This document shows positions 46,968-58,772 of a DNA stretch of 64,000 bases, one piece after another. The stretch is taken from positions 700,928-764,927 of the forward strand of contig JAKUHH010000068.1 in the NCBI GenBank assembly GCA_022701365.1, read 5' to 3'. Source of the DNA: Mycocentrospora acerina. Lineage: Eukaryota > Ascomycota > Dothideomycetes > Pleosporales. How positions within the stretch are numbered: position 1 is the stretch's first letter; the number at the start of each line of letters is the position of its first letter. A program made the position numbers and the translations under genes. The notes below the pieces were generated by a model. It did not search any database. It saw only the letters and a list, made by a program, of their open reading frames with translations, and was not told the origin of the DNA.

Positions 46968-48460
46968 ACTGAAAATTGTGTGCCGATTTAGAGGCCAAAA
47001 CAGCCCATGGATCTGTCAGTAGAAGTACTCACAAGTGAATGTGATGGGTTTGCGGAATAGTGTGAAATTTCCAAGTTCACAACGCATGACCTGCAAGTTC
47101 AAGTCGGCATACAATCAATCATTTTTTAATTTTAATCTAGCTTCAATTGTTTGTTTAGATGAATTAAAATCAAACTTCTTTATTTTATACTGAGCCTCTC
47201 GATCTAAACATTTTGTATAGTACACTTAAAATGAGTTTGAACGATTAGACTACTTTCAGTTGACGGATCAAGCAATACGCTTTCGGGTGTTTGGACTTTC
47301 TTCTTTCCGTGAGAGCCGTGCTACGATGGAGTGCTCGAATCGTATTGGGCGTAATCCAAGCGAAGTCCCATGAAAAAGGACCGACTTCTGGCAAATAAAA
47401 TATGAAAATTCTGTGTTACTTCACTATTTAGGTTTAAAAAGAAGAAGATTTATTGAAAACAAGTTGCGTAGAAATGCTGAGCTGCATGTGTACTTGCCGG
47501 CAGTTGCCGACGGCATGACGATGTGTCAGGTGAGCAGTACCTTTTCGGTGCCGAAAACATGATTGAACGGCAATCTTTGCGCTAAGATTCGGCAAGTATC
47601 ACGTAATTCCCACTATCTTTCCTCGTTCACGCGATTGATAAAATATTCAATATCCGTAGCAGCCCTGCCGGGAACTTTTTTGCCACAAAATTGTGAATAA
47701 CGTATCAGGAAAGTTTGTCTGTATTCAAACCCATTCGGCGGTTTCTCGGTTACTGCATTGTCTGACTGATCCGGAGATCTCTTTCTAGAGAATCAATGTG
47801 GCTCATAGCATAACCCTGTAAGCTTTAGCACAGTTTGCAGGCATAGTTATCCCTATATTTGTTCTTTTAAACGGCACCAAATTCTTGTTCCTGTGTGCTA
47901 TGAGTCATTTTTGATTTGATAGAACCTTTAGGAGTGAAATCTTAGAAACGAAGCATGACCATCCATCAATCATTGCCAATTTGAAGATCTATCTACTCGA
48001 AAATTCCCCTTAGACGAAATGATCAATGGGACGATCGGCTATTGGGACCCTTTAGAAAGTGGTAGATTGCAAGTCTGTGGTAGCTCTGCAGTAGCCCTCG
48101 GGCAAGGGAAATGCCGCTTTTTCGGATGAGAACGACAAGAAAGAATTTCTTTAATTGACTTACAAGTGGAAAATGGTAAATAATACTTTTGTCGTCAATG
48201 ACGGGCTGTAAGGTCGCTTCTCCAACACAATTGAGGGATCTTAGGATTGCGATTGTTTCTCGGAGTATCATCAGAGTTAATCAAGTCTTGTAGTTAGTTG
48301 TGAAAAGCAACTTTTCAGACACATGATCTAACTATGTAGGCGAAAGTATGACGGCCAAATTTCATGAAATTAATTTGCAAGATTATATTTGCTTTCGTTC
48401 ATAAGGCCTGGATTGCTTATTTCACATCTTTCAAAACGAAGTATACAAATATTGGAATGT

Positions 48461-48645
48461 TTATTCTAATTCAACTGCGTGAATCATGTCAATAAACTCT
48501 ACTGCTTCTTCCCGATCCACAAGCTTTGGGCCATGTAACGAGCATGAGCTAATAACGGGCTAGATGCATACTTTTATGAGACTTCGTTGAGAAGAATAGT
48601 ATGCTACTAGTGCATATAAATCGCGAGCTCTTGCTCGCATCCTAA
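48461..48645 (-). pseudogene. Unidentified coding relic
   Basis: On the minus strand a frame runs from MRARARDLYALVAYY through one in-frame TAG to HGPKLVDREEAVEFIDMIHA and a terminal TAA at 48461-48463. The segment after the stop has the charged, amphipathic look of a real C-terminus. I do not recognise the family, and only the tail appears to survive. Confidence 0.3.
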
Positions 48646-49866
48646 GTGTTACTGCATATTCCTTGTTATGATCTATATTGCTGAAGATTAGGCTATAATT
48701 TTTTTTTGCATGGATAGATAATTATATTATAAAGGAAAACTCTGTTAAGACTGAATTTGTTATCAAGTCTATTCCTTTACCACAGCTCTTCACAATATTA
48801 TATTTTGTATTCTCTGCCATTTTGAAAATTTAAAGATTAAATCTGTAATCAAAAATAATTAGATCTTGTTGTCAGGCAAATTTTTTTTACACTAATTTCA
48901 TTAGCTCTATCAAAAAAAAAAATCTATAAAGCTAGGGAAAGCTCGTTTAAGAAAGACAAAAAGATAATGCATAATTTGTATAATTGATAGCTTAGACTTT
49001 TTGTAACAAATCTGCAGTATAAGTAACCAGGAAGAGCTCTCTTCCGCTGTGTTATGCAAGCTAAAAGGGTACTACAATCTCTCATCTGATAAAAACTGGA
49101 ATAGAATATTACATATGTTCTTAGGTGAAACTACTTCCTGACAACAATCAACACACAGCGAAGAAAATCGTTTACTGTTCCTGCAAATTTTGAAGAAGAC
49201 AATCCTCAAGGTTTAAATTCAGGCGGTATAGAAGACATGGCTTTCTTTATTGCTATCAATCTGGTTAAATCTGTACCGTAGCAGACAGCTGCCGTAAAAT
49301 TTGGTAAAAGTGGCTTTGTTAAGCACCAAGTAGCATATGTTGCATCCGTAGTAAGCTCTGTAAAGAGTCTCGACGTTTAAAATTGTCTACCTATGTTGTT
49401 CCCTTTTCATGTTTCCAACTTGTAGCCTAAACCTAGCTCTGATAGCGAACCATATAGACTGTTTAAGGGTGAAGGGCCTAAAGAAGCTCTTCTCGAAACT
49501 TAAAGCGAAGAGTCACTGCAAGCACTAGAGCCAACTGAGGAATATCTCAGTAATCCTGGCTCTGATAGAGAGCAGATGGTGCAAATGAGGCATATCAGAG
49601 AGATAATACCTATGCATCTCGCCAACTTCTATGTTATATTGTTAACATGTGTTAATTCGCTTGCGTAAAGCACAGTAGTTGTGTTTTTCAAGGCATTTCG
49701 ATAATTTCAACAATTCACCACTTAATATCCTCAATCTACAGTCCAATTCGTTTTTTTTACAGTTCCAACTTTGCCACCTACAAACTGTGCCTGATTATAG
49801 GTTGCACTTTGTTGGGGTAGTGATCAAATTGTCACTGAAGTTGTCAGGAGTACACCCCAATGAGAC

Positions 49867-50105
49867 CTGACAGAGGTAACTCCTAAATAGTAGTACCACT
49901 GTAGGCCACACAAAAGCACTATAAGAACCTTATACTCCTCTCTAGATATCTATTACTATCTAGATAACTAAAAGACTGCTGTCTAGACTACTAAAAAATT
50001 GTAACAAGTAAGGTGGCAACTTTTCTATTAAATACTACTCTCTATATGTTCAACATACAAAGACTAAACTTACTTAGTAACGTAAAGTTAGGAGGTTTCT
50101 AACAG
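49867..50105. mobile_element. MITE-like element with inverted ends, copy 2 (239 bp)
   Basis: The ends read CTGACAGAGGTAACTCCTAA and, reverse complemented from the right, CTGTTAGAAACCTCCTAA, an imperfect terminal inverted repeat of about 18 bases. It is homologous end to end with 45434-45673. It has no coding capacity and no clear target duplication. Confidence 0.62.
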
Positions 50106-50527
50106 TTGTGTTGTGCTACTTTCTATTCCTGCCTAGAAGATATCTGTTAACAGAGTTGAACGGGCAAAACTGCTATTCGATAAAGCTAAAGTTCTTTGCT
50201 GAATGATTCACAATTTTGTCGATTGTCGATTACTGGATAAAAGTTTTGCTTGATGAATTTCTACGAGTTTCAGTGACTAGAAATGATCCTGTAAATAATA
50301 AACGGAAGCAGCCGATCTGGCCTCTTTTGTTTCCGAATCATGTTTTGTGAGGGAACAATCAGGAGGAACTGTTTGTATTATTAGGAGTATAGGACTCGGA
50401 GACTAAATAGGAGCTGAGTGCTCACGTGCAGGCTGACATATTTCGTCTACCTCTGAGGTTATTAAAAGCGAATTGGCTCTCTCATTACTATTTTCATCTC
50501 ATCTAAATTCAAATTCTATTCAATATA

Positions 50528-52600
50528 ATGAAAATCGCTACATTTTTGCAGGCTTCGTTTGCAATTGCTGTTTTAGCAGCAAGCGACATAACGTTTCAAC
50601 GAAGGACTCGAAAATCCTATACATTTTTTCCGTTAATGGAACGAATTTACAATTTGATTCTGCCGCAGACATTGTTACTGCCCTCACAGCGGGCTCTATT
50701 GCTACAAGTAAACTCTTTAACGCTTAGATAGCCCAACTCGAAGCAACCTACCCCCATGGTACGACTATTTGGACTATTGTGATTTTTAACCATCCAGGGT
50801 TAAACTTTCTTTCGGTCATCGAGATTACTCCCACTGCAAAAGAAGTTGCACATCATCTAGACACTGATTTATTTGTCAAAGTTATTCAACGACCTAAAAA
50901 GAGACTACTGAATTGTAAGAGGACAGACTAAGCAATGGAATTACATGAAATACATTTACTGTGGCAGTGGTCTATTCTGGTTGTGTTAGGGTAGAGCCTT
51001 TGTGCCCTACTCCACTCGCGCGCTCTATCCCTCGCCGTTTAGGAATGTCCCGTCTGTGTCTGTCTGAGTCTCGTAGGTCGTGTGCCGCCTATGTATTTTT
51101 AAGGTACTAGTTGCAGCTAGAGCCTGATTCACATGTAGTGGCGTTGGGGGAAAGAGATTAGGTTGAATTTAAGGAAAAAATAGAAGAAAATACAAGAGAA
51201 AATCATCTGGACGCTAAGCGCGTGCAAGGCGTTATAAGAAGCCTCTGTAAAGAGTTTCAATCGTAGTCAAAGTTAATTCTACTCCTGATGTCGCGCTCGA
51301 TATAAAAATGACTGCAAGCTTGTACGTCTTACTGAGATCCAAATCCAGAAAAGATGCTTTCGTAATTAGCAAACTCCAAGACGCTGATATGCCAGTTCAG
51401 GAGAAGGCTATTTCACAAGAGGTATGTAACAGTCTTGGTCCTGATTGAATTGTGCTGAAAAAGTAGTGGGCGAGCGGGAAGGGTCATGGAAACTCTTTTG
51501 CGTGGAGTGCACATAGTGGTCAATGCCAGGCTGCTTATGTTGCGGGCGCCTTTGACTCAGGTAGAGATTTTAGTGGAAGTTCGTCAGGGTCGGTAGTTGC
51601 CGTGTCTGCAGGTTTCGCTACTGCTGCTCCTGGCATCGATACTGAAGTAAGTGTCGTCAGTCCATCGAATCGAGCGGCTCTTCATGGCCTTCGGCCATAC
51701 ACTAGAATCACAAGTGGGACTAGAGTTATTCCAATTCCATCATTATAGGATAACACTAGGCCAATGGCGAAGTTAGTATAGGACTTTAGCAGCTTTAAAA
51801 GATATCATGACTGTACACGATGAAGACGATGCATAATCTGAAGCTGCAAACCCTTTTCGCCATGATAACTATACACAATTCTCATACACAAGCAAATTTC
51901 GCGGAATTTACATTGGTACACTAGAATATCCTTTTTCGACTCAAACAAATTGGGATAAAGGTCCATCATTAATTAATTTCGGGCACTGGATCTTACAATT
52001 ATAGACCGAGTTGTTTCTCCAAATTCACAGAATTGAAAGTTAAATATTGTAAGTTAATCATCAAGGACCAATACTTGAATCAGCATAATTCGTAAGTTTT
52101 AACCCAATATGCCACGGTTTTGTCACTTACGATTACGAGCTACACAAAGCATGACATCAAGTGGGACATGGAGTACTATTTGTTTACTAAGCTTGACATT
52201 TCCTTCAGGATAAAAAGTTTGCACGACATCATTAGTGTCAACAAATGACACGCAGACCTTCAATATCCTGCTAGGAAGTACCGTCAAGAAATATATCTTG
52301 CAGCTTATGAAATAGGTCCACGTGAAACGTCGGGAGATTAACAGACGCGAAATGGTCTCAACAGCAGCTTAATGGAGAGTAAATCGAGTTTACCTTCAGA
52401 GAGTCCGTCCTCAATCTATTACTCGTTCCTATGAAAGGTGGAGCGGTTAGATTAAGCGCTATTAGTCGATATCCTATTAATAACTTACTAGTCAAGTAGT
52501 ACAAGATCGATCTGCCGTCCGGAAAATCATTTCCTGGCAGACGACACGATGAATTGACTGTTATCAGGGCGATTTCAGCATACAAAGCCATTTTTGCAGT
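50528..52600 (+). pseudogene. Decayed amidase-signature enzyme gene, with an insertion
   Basis: Fragments of a secreted amidase lie in order on the plus strand but in shifting frames with stops. They are: a signal-peptide-like start MKIATFLQASFAIAVLAA (50528); an early piece ADIVTALTAGSIATSKLF (about 50670); DAFVISKLQDAD (about 51350); the amidase signature GSSSGSVVAVSAGFATAAPG followed by RAALHGLRP (about 51580-51700), which normally carries the catalytic Ser; then KFRGIYIGTLEYPF (about 51900); SLHDIISVNK-stop-HADLQYP (about 52210); and a C-terminal trace near 52450. About 300 bases of unrelated, GC-richer DNA separate the first two pieces from the third. Frameshifts, stops and transitions show the gene is dead. 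The end coordinate is approximate. Confidence 0.75.
50960..51250. mobile_element. Possible inserted element inside the amidase pseudogene
   Basis: A GC-richer, noncoding stretch begins near TGTTAGGGTAGAGCC (about 50985) and interrupts amidase homology between residues that should be close together. The TG start suggests an LTR, but no matching CA end or target duplication was found. The origin is unresolved. Confidence 0.35.
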
Positions 52601-54044
52601 ACGAAAACAACTACCATCGCCCGAATTGATTTTCATCAACACAACTACAAGTAGGCCTAATCTCTTGCAGTAATAATTAAGATAACTTGCCTACGTAATC
52701 AATTTACTCGCTAATGAAGACGATGTTATCATTGATGTTTTTTTACTCCCTATGAAATGCACTGTTCTAACTCATGACGCATTAAATGATGTATTATACT
52801 ACTTTATTATTAGCTCGCATGACATAGTAGGAAAGAACTTGTCCTGATAACTACTTTATAAATGAAGATTAAGAGAATCACAAACTGCCTTTTTTCATCG
52901 TTGTTAAGTTTTTAAAATACCCATCATTGTATTTAAACTAAAATCTCTACAATTTGGCATACTTATCCCAGTGCGCAAAAGGGTTTGGAATCTTTAATCT
53001 CTTCGTAGTAAATCTATGTGAATCTGTCAGCCAACACTGAAGTGCAAGAAACTTCATCAGCACGTAATTACGAAGCCCGCAGATTTCGTATCTCACAGGT
53101 TCATTTCGAAGATATTAATCAAGTTCCTCTTCTAGTAGATATCTCACATATAGTCAACTGATCACACAATTCAAGCAAGGAAAAACAGAGAGCAAATACT
53201 TATTTTGTAAATCCATAGCCATGTGTACATAGAGAATTTTGTTTCAATCAAATCTTTAATTCAACAATATCTTCTACTTAAAGTTATCCCTTCTTCTGTG
53301 CACATTTGTTCAATGTGATTGATCGATCAATTCACATACTAGTTAATATTGTTAGAGCTAATAATTAGTTGAACTTTGTTAAAGCAGAAGATATTCTTCT
53401 TGAGGATATAATAAGGACGCTCCTAGACTTGAGGACCAGAAGATTACTGAAAAGAAAGTTCAATGCTATTTGAGTCGCAGCATTTGCAGTGAGACTGGAC
53501 ATGGCGCGAGTACCTCAAAGATGGTGAATGAGGATATGCGTTAATTCAATAGATTTGAGGAACAATTTTGAAGTGCAACAAAACTTGCAGTTTCACATGT
53601 CAAGTTTTAAAACTTCGGTATAATCAAAGACGTTAATACAATAATTTAAGATTTTCAAAGAAGCAAATTAATTTCTCTCTCTTCAAGTTTTTTTCCGATG
53701 CATCCATCCATCGCGTATTAAAATTCAGTCAAAAAGCCAAACTTGGTATTTCGGTGCTAAAGAGTCTACTTGTTATATGCTATAGTATTGATAGTAAATA
53801 AATAGCAGTAGAGATAAGGGTTGAAGAGGAATATGTGGAGAAAAAGCTTCATTAATCTTAAGATAATTATGTAGAGTACGTCATGTAGTCACTAGATGCT
53901 TGTGTGGTTGAACTTGTAGTAGATTGATAGTATTGGCTGATAAGAACTCAAGTAAATCAATTTTGTAGTTGTGAACCTAGGTTGCTCTAAAATAAAGTGC
54001 ATCTTAAAAGCTTTAACCTAGTCCTTCAAGTCGATCTAACTCTG
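52601..54044. other. AT-rich intergenic region
   Basis: About 1.4 kb in which no gene, RNA or repeat is recognised. Confidence 0.45.
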
Positions 54045-55101
54045 TTACACAATCTTTCGAGGCGTTGGTATAAAGTCGGTAATTGGCTGTCCTTCGATCA
54101 AATCACCATTGTTTTTCTTGTAGAAAGCCTTAATTCCGTCTTTATCCGACTGCTGGATATTAGGTGGAAAGACGTAGCTCATAACTGAGATGGGGTTTTT
54201 TAGACCAAAGATTACTGCTCCCTGGCCTTCCTTCTCAATAGCAAACTCATGCCTAAGACCCAACACATGCCCCAACTCATGCAACAAGACATTCTTCAAG
54301 ATTTCCTTATTTTGGCGGTTGAGGCCAAACTCAAACACAATAACATCTTGTTCCAACTCATTTGGAAAGAAGGCCTGTGCAAGAGTTCCTTCATCATCCG
54401 GTCCATTAGTTTGATATACCAAGTCGAAGTGAGCACTCTTCTTGTCGGAAGCCTGAGAAATGGTTATGCCGAGGCTAAGGCTATTCCATTCATTAGCAGC
54501 CTCTTGTAGCTTTTCTCCAGCGAGCTTAGCGAGTGTCGCTGTCGGGAAAGTCTCAGTCTTCACATAGTATTGAAGTTTTGTATCTCCACCTGCGACACTC
54601 CAGCGTGGAACAATACGACCAATTCCTAAGACGAGCTGATCTGGCCGACCCTTCCCTTCTGGAAGGTGGGCAGCTATTGCAGGTCCAATGGTTGGCTTGA
54701 AGCCTTCCTGAGTATGGCAAGGGTATTTGCTGATGGTTTGATTCTCGTTGCTCATCTTGTCGACTATCTGATTGGTTCTGCCTTCAGATAACGCCTTTGC
54801 TGCTCGCTGTACGCTAGTACCACACCAGTCTTTAGATAAGTGCTGATCCAGTTTGTAGGTGGTTGATACAACGATAATAAAATTGATTGTGGTTATCGAA
54901 ATTGCGGAGGCATGACACCCTTTTATCTCTCTCTGACTTATTGGAGATCTCACAATAACTCTAAGCCCAGTTCCGCCTTGAGGAACTGCATAGCTGAATG
55001 GTCCGCACGGGCCACCATGCATATCGGCTTCGAAACTTACCCTGAGACTGGCTAACATCCTCTTCCTTGTCGACCTCAGCTAGACTAGGTCTTATTTGCA
55101 T
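54045..55101 (-). CDS. Metzincin-type zinc metalloprotease (matrixin-like)
   Basis: Spliced minus-strand model: 55101-55041 and 54829-54045, giving 281 residues. The first exon reads MQIRPSLAEVDKEEDVSQSQ, and splicing into DWCGTSVQRAAKALSEGRTNQ keeps frame. Alternatives are an unspliced start at 55058 or an internal Met at 54755 (236 residues). The zinc site is HELGHVLGLRHE (His204, Glu205, His208, His214), the full HExxHxxGxxH metzincin motif. The Met-turn is SVMSY. No secretion signal is seen in any start choice, which is unusual for this class and suggests a cytosolic or unconventionally secreted protein. The catalytic motif is intact although the gene lies in decayed DNA beside an AT-rich isochore. 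The protease class is secure; the N-terminus is not. Confidence 0.75.
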
Positions 55102-56234
55102 GAGCCAATCTATTATCTAACAAGAATGTGAAGTGAGAATGTTGTGTCTGCGTTCGTGTGTGTCAAACTCTATTCATGCACAACTTCATCATAGGCTGCA
55201 ATGAATAACGCTCGTGATCAAATTCGTGATCAGACTAACTTGATGTGTTCTTTCTCATATGCTTCGGACCAATTGATTGAAGTGGTTTACCATCCTTGAG
55301 AGAGCTACTTCGGGCCAAGAGTAGCTGAATAGTAGTAACCCTTCGTGCCAAGGCTGTTAGTGTGGAGACTTGTCTAAAAACCTGATTCTAAGCTAAGTCG
55401 TAGACCAATCAGTCAATGGGTAAAATTCGTTCAGAAAATTAATCAACGTTTTCTCTTTTGTTCACCAGTTATCCGAGAACACATGTTATATTAAGTAATC
55501 TCTACACAACCCTATCCTACTATCTTTCTCAGTCTGACGAGAAGTTGTGTGGTGTGAAATGTGAAGAAACGTGATGCCAGCGTTTCCCCTACGCACATTC
55601 CTTTTAAAAAAGCAATATAACTTGCTGATTATCGAAATAGAATGCTAGTAAAGGTCTCAGTATCTGCAGTTATGCTGCATGATATATTGATCTACTATGC
55701 ACATCGTCGATCGTTCGGCTGAATGGTCAGGCATGTCTCTCACAACCTTTCAGCTCGTAGGAGCTGAACAAAAGCAAGAATTGATGGGTAGCAAACGTTC
55801 AAGTTGGCTCATGCAATAAATTGTGCATTCTATGTCATATTTTAAAGAGAGTGACGTGAGCACTACTTCAAGCGTTGAAGTGCAATTGCTGACTACAATC
55901 TCCTCTTGTGCTTCATGGCGTAATGAGCAAACTGAAATTGGTTTCATTGGTAAGTTTCTGACCTAGCATTATAGTAGGTTTGAAGAGCTGGTGAATGCGC
56001 GCATTTGATGAATGTGTACATTTGGCACACAGAAACAGTAATCTTCTAGCAAGTATGGAGTGGAAACTAAGTTTGTAAGCGAAAGCATTTCAAAATAAAG
56101 ACAGCTATTGAACGGAGCTCTAGAGAAATTGGCTCCTGCAATGTGCAGCCACCTGAATTCAGGTAAATGATATCCTCAGCAACCGTACGAAAGGGTAGTA
56201 TCAAGATACAGTTGCACGTTAAAAGTCTTGTAGC
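55102..56234. other. Intergenic region up to the isochore border
   Basis: About 1.1 kb holding the metalloprotease promoter. No gene or repeat is recognised. Composition changes abruptly near 56235. Confidence 0.45.
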
Positions 56235-57689
56235 GGCTCTGCTTAGACTAACCTACTAACATTAGCTTAGGAAATTTAAACTGCTATAACATAACTACTT
56301 CTAAATAGTATTTACTAATAAGCATATTAAATTACTTATAATATACTTCATAATTAATCCAGTAACTTTTATTATACATTACCAACTTTAATTACTTCAG
56401 TATAAAATAATTTTGCTTTATAATTATTCTGTTTACTGTAGCTATCTACACTTCTTTTAAGTCTTTTAAAACTAAATCTACTCTTCTTAAGTGGTACTTA
56501 AGTAATTAATTTTTACATAGTTTTTTTGATTTTTTTAAAAGCATACTAAATAAACTTTGTATAGTTAGATTTAAAAGTGTTTAAAAGGTCTTGAAAAGTT
56601 AAAAATAAAAAAACAATTAAATTTATTTTTTTATTACATTTACTATTTAAAACTTAATAATATCTTATATAATTCTTGTTCTTAGCTTGTATTTAAAGAT
56701 AAGCCTCTCTTTAATATCTTAATAGTAGCTATTTACTGTATAACTATAACTTATTAGAGTGCTATTATACGTTAATAATTCTTAAAATCTCTTACAAATA
56801 TATTTCTATAAAGTTAATTAAACTACACTTTATAATATCTAGGATTACCTTTTTAAAGAATTTTTTTTCTTAACTATCTTAAACAATAAATTCAAATTAA
56901 AGTAGTAAAAACTTATGTAGTATTATAATTTAAATAGAAATAATACAATGTTTTTTTAAAAATAATATTCCCTATTATAAAGTTCAAACACTATAAATAA
57001 AGATGGTATTTATTATAAAGTTACTATATATTTTACTTGCTTTTTAACTACATTTTTACCTTACTGTTTTATAATCTTTCTACTTTAAGTGCTTAGTATA
57101 TAGTAATTTTAAAAATATATATACTAGTCTAAATAAATATATAAACTAGGCTTTTTTAAGAGCTCTCTATATTAATTTATAATTTAACTTCTAGCTTTCT
57201 TGAATAATATTAATATCTTATTATAGTATACTTTAGCTACTTAGATAAAATAATTTTTAGTAGTTGAAAATCTCTAATTTTTCTATATCTAGAGCAAATG
57301 CAGCACAGTGTTTAATATTGTATTAAACTAATCTACAACCTTACATATCTTACCTATAGCCTTAATAACTAATACTATCATATTAAACAATAGATGTAAA
57401 ATCTTGAATTTTATTTTCTTTATTTATATTACATTAATCTATCTAACTAGCTAGACTAAATATGATAATGCTTATGTAGATATTAGTCTATAGGACGCAG
57501 TTTTCCTTCTTAAGCTAAGCTCTCTTTTCTAGAGCCCTAGAAGCCTAGTAAAACAGTAATAGTGCTCTTACTACGTAGCTTGCTAATAATAGGTTATTCT
57601 AAAGCAGGTCTATTTTGTTGTAGTAGGCCTTTAGGTTAAGGCTCCTGCAGCAGGCAGCTATCTAGGCTGTTGGTATTTCTTGTATTTAT

Positions 57690-57800
57690 GCGTTGGAGAG
57701 GCCTGTTGCTAGGCCCCTGTTGCACGTTGTTTGCAGGCTATTGCTAGCCCCCTGTTGCGCGTTACAGAGGCCTATTGCTAGGCCCCTGTTGCATGTTATA
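57690..57800 (+). repeat. Three tandem copies of a ~36-bp GC-richer unit
   Basis: Three imperfect copies of a unit containing GGCC-TATTGCTAGGCCCCTGTTGC lie head to tail, flanked on both sides by a related GCTCCTGCAGC..GCAGCTA sequence (57641 and 57818). The block keeps GC-rich sequence inside an otherwise RIP-mutated region. Confidence 0.7.
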
Positions 57801-58724
57801 GTATCTTTTAATCTAGAGCTCCTGCAGCTAGCAGCTACTAAGCTGTTGCTATTTCTGTTTTTTGTAAAAACTTAAGTAGAGCTAATTACCTTGCTTTAGT
57901 ATTAAAGATAGCAGCTAATATTAGCTAACTTATCTCTTTCTATATTTATTTTTTCTCTAGATTATAGTGTTTATAGCATAGGAGCAGGTACTTAGGTGTT
58001 TATAATATATTGCAGCTACTAAAGTATACTACTTTTTTATCTTTATTTATATCTCTAGAAAATAATTTAAAAAAGCCTTTTCTTAGATTAAGCTAATAAT
58101 AACCTACTATAATTTACTTAAAAAAAAAGAAAAGCTTAGCTTTAAGATTAAAATTAAGGCACACTTTAGTATTACTATTATACCTTTTACCTCTTTCTTT
58201 TTCTTTAGCTTATTACTAGCTTATTTACTATTTAAAGATTATTTCTTCTTTTAACTATTAATTTATATAGCTTAAAGTAGTAGCATTGTCTTCTATTTTT
58301 ATATACTTTAGACATGCCTTAGTAAGCCTATTAGTATAGTTATTTCCTTTAATTTTTTAGTAGCTTAGAATCTACTTAAAATCTACTTTATTTCTTTATT
58401 ATTCTAGTGTCTAATATAGCCTAGTAATTAGATAGCTAATTTTTTATTCTTTTTTAAATGTATTGTTTTATAGTTTTTTTAGAGCTGTTTAGCTGTCTAT
58501 AAAAATATAGATAGTTTCTGTAAAAAGCTCTTAAATTGCTTAATTACTTAATACTCTTAAAATAGAATATAGCTTAGCATCTTTTATTTCTAGACCTTGT
58601 CTTAAGTTATAGCTTTTTGCCTGCAAGTAATTAAGACTTAGCAGGTTAATTTAATAATAACCTGCTACAGTCTCCTCTCCCTGCTTTAACCTGTCTGTGT
58701 ATAGCAAGATAGGTTAAGCTAGCC

Positions 58725-58738
58725 TAGTAGTAGTAGTA

Positions 58739-58771
<33 letters not shown>

Positions 58772-58772
58772 C
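58725..58772 (+). repeat. (TAG)n microsatellite
   Basis: About 16 TAG triplets with one AAG interruption, followed by ATTGCTATTGCTATTTCTAGCATTAG-type sequence, related pieces of which recur near 62110 and 63690. It lies in the 3' part of the degenerate LINE. Confidence 0.85.

Larger units (their letters stand above)
46968..50527. other. AT-rich region with a coding relic and a repeat
   Basis: About 3.6 kb without an intact gene. It includes a possible coding relic on the minus strand (48461-48645), undetermined degenerate coding-like sequence at 49150-49670, and inverted-end element copy 2 (49867-50105). Confidence 0.45.
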
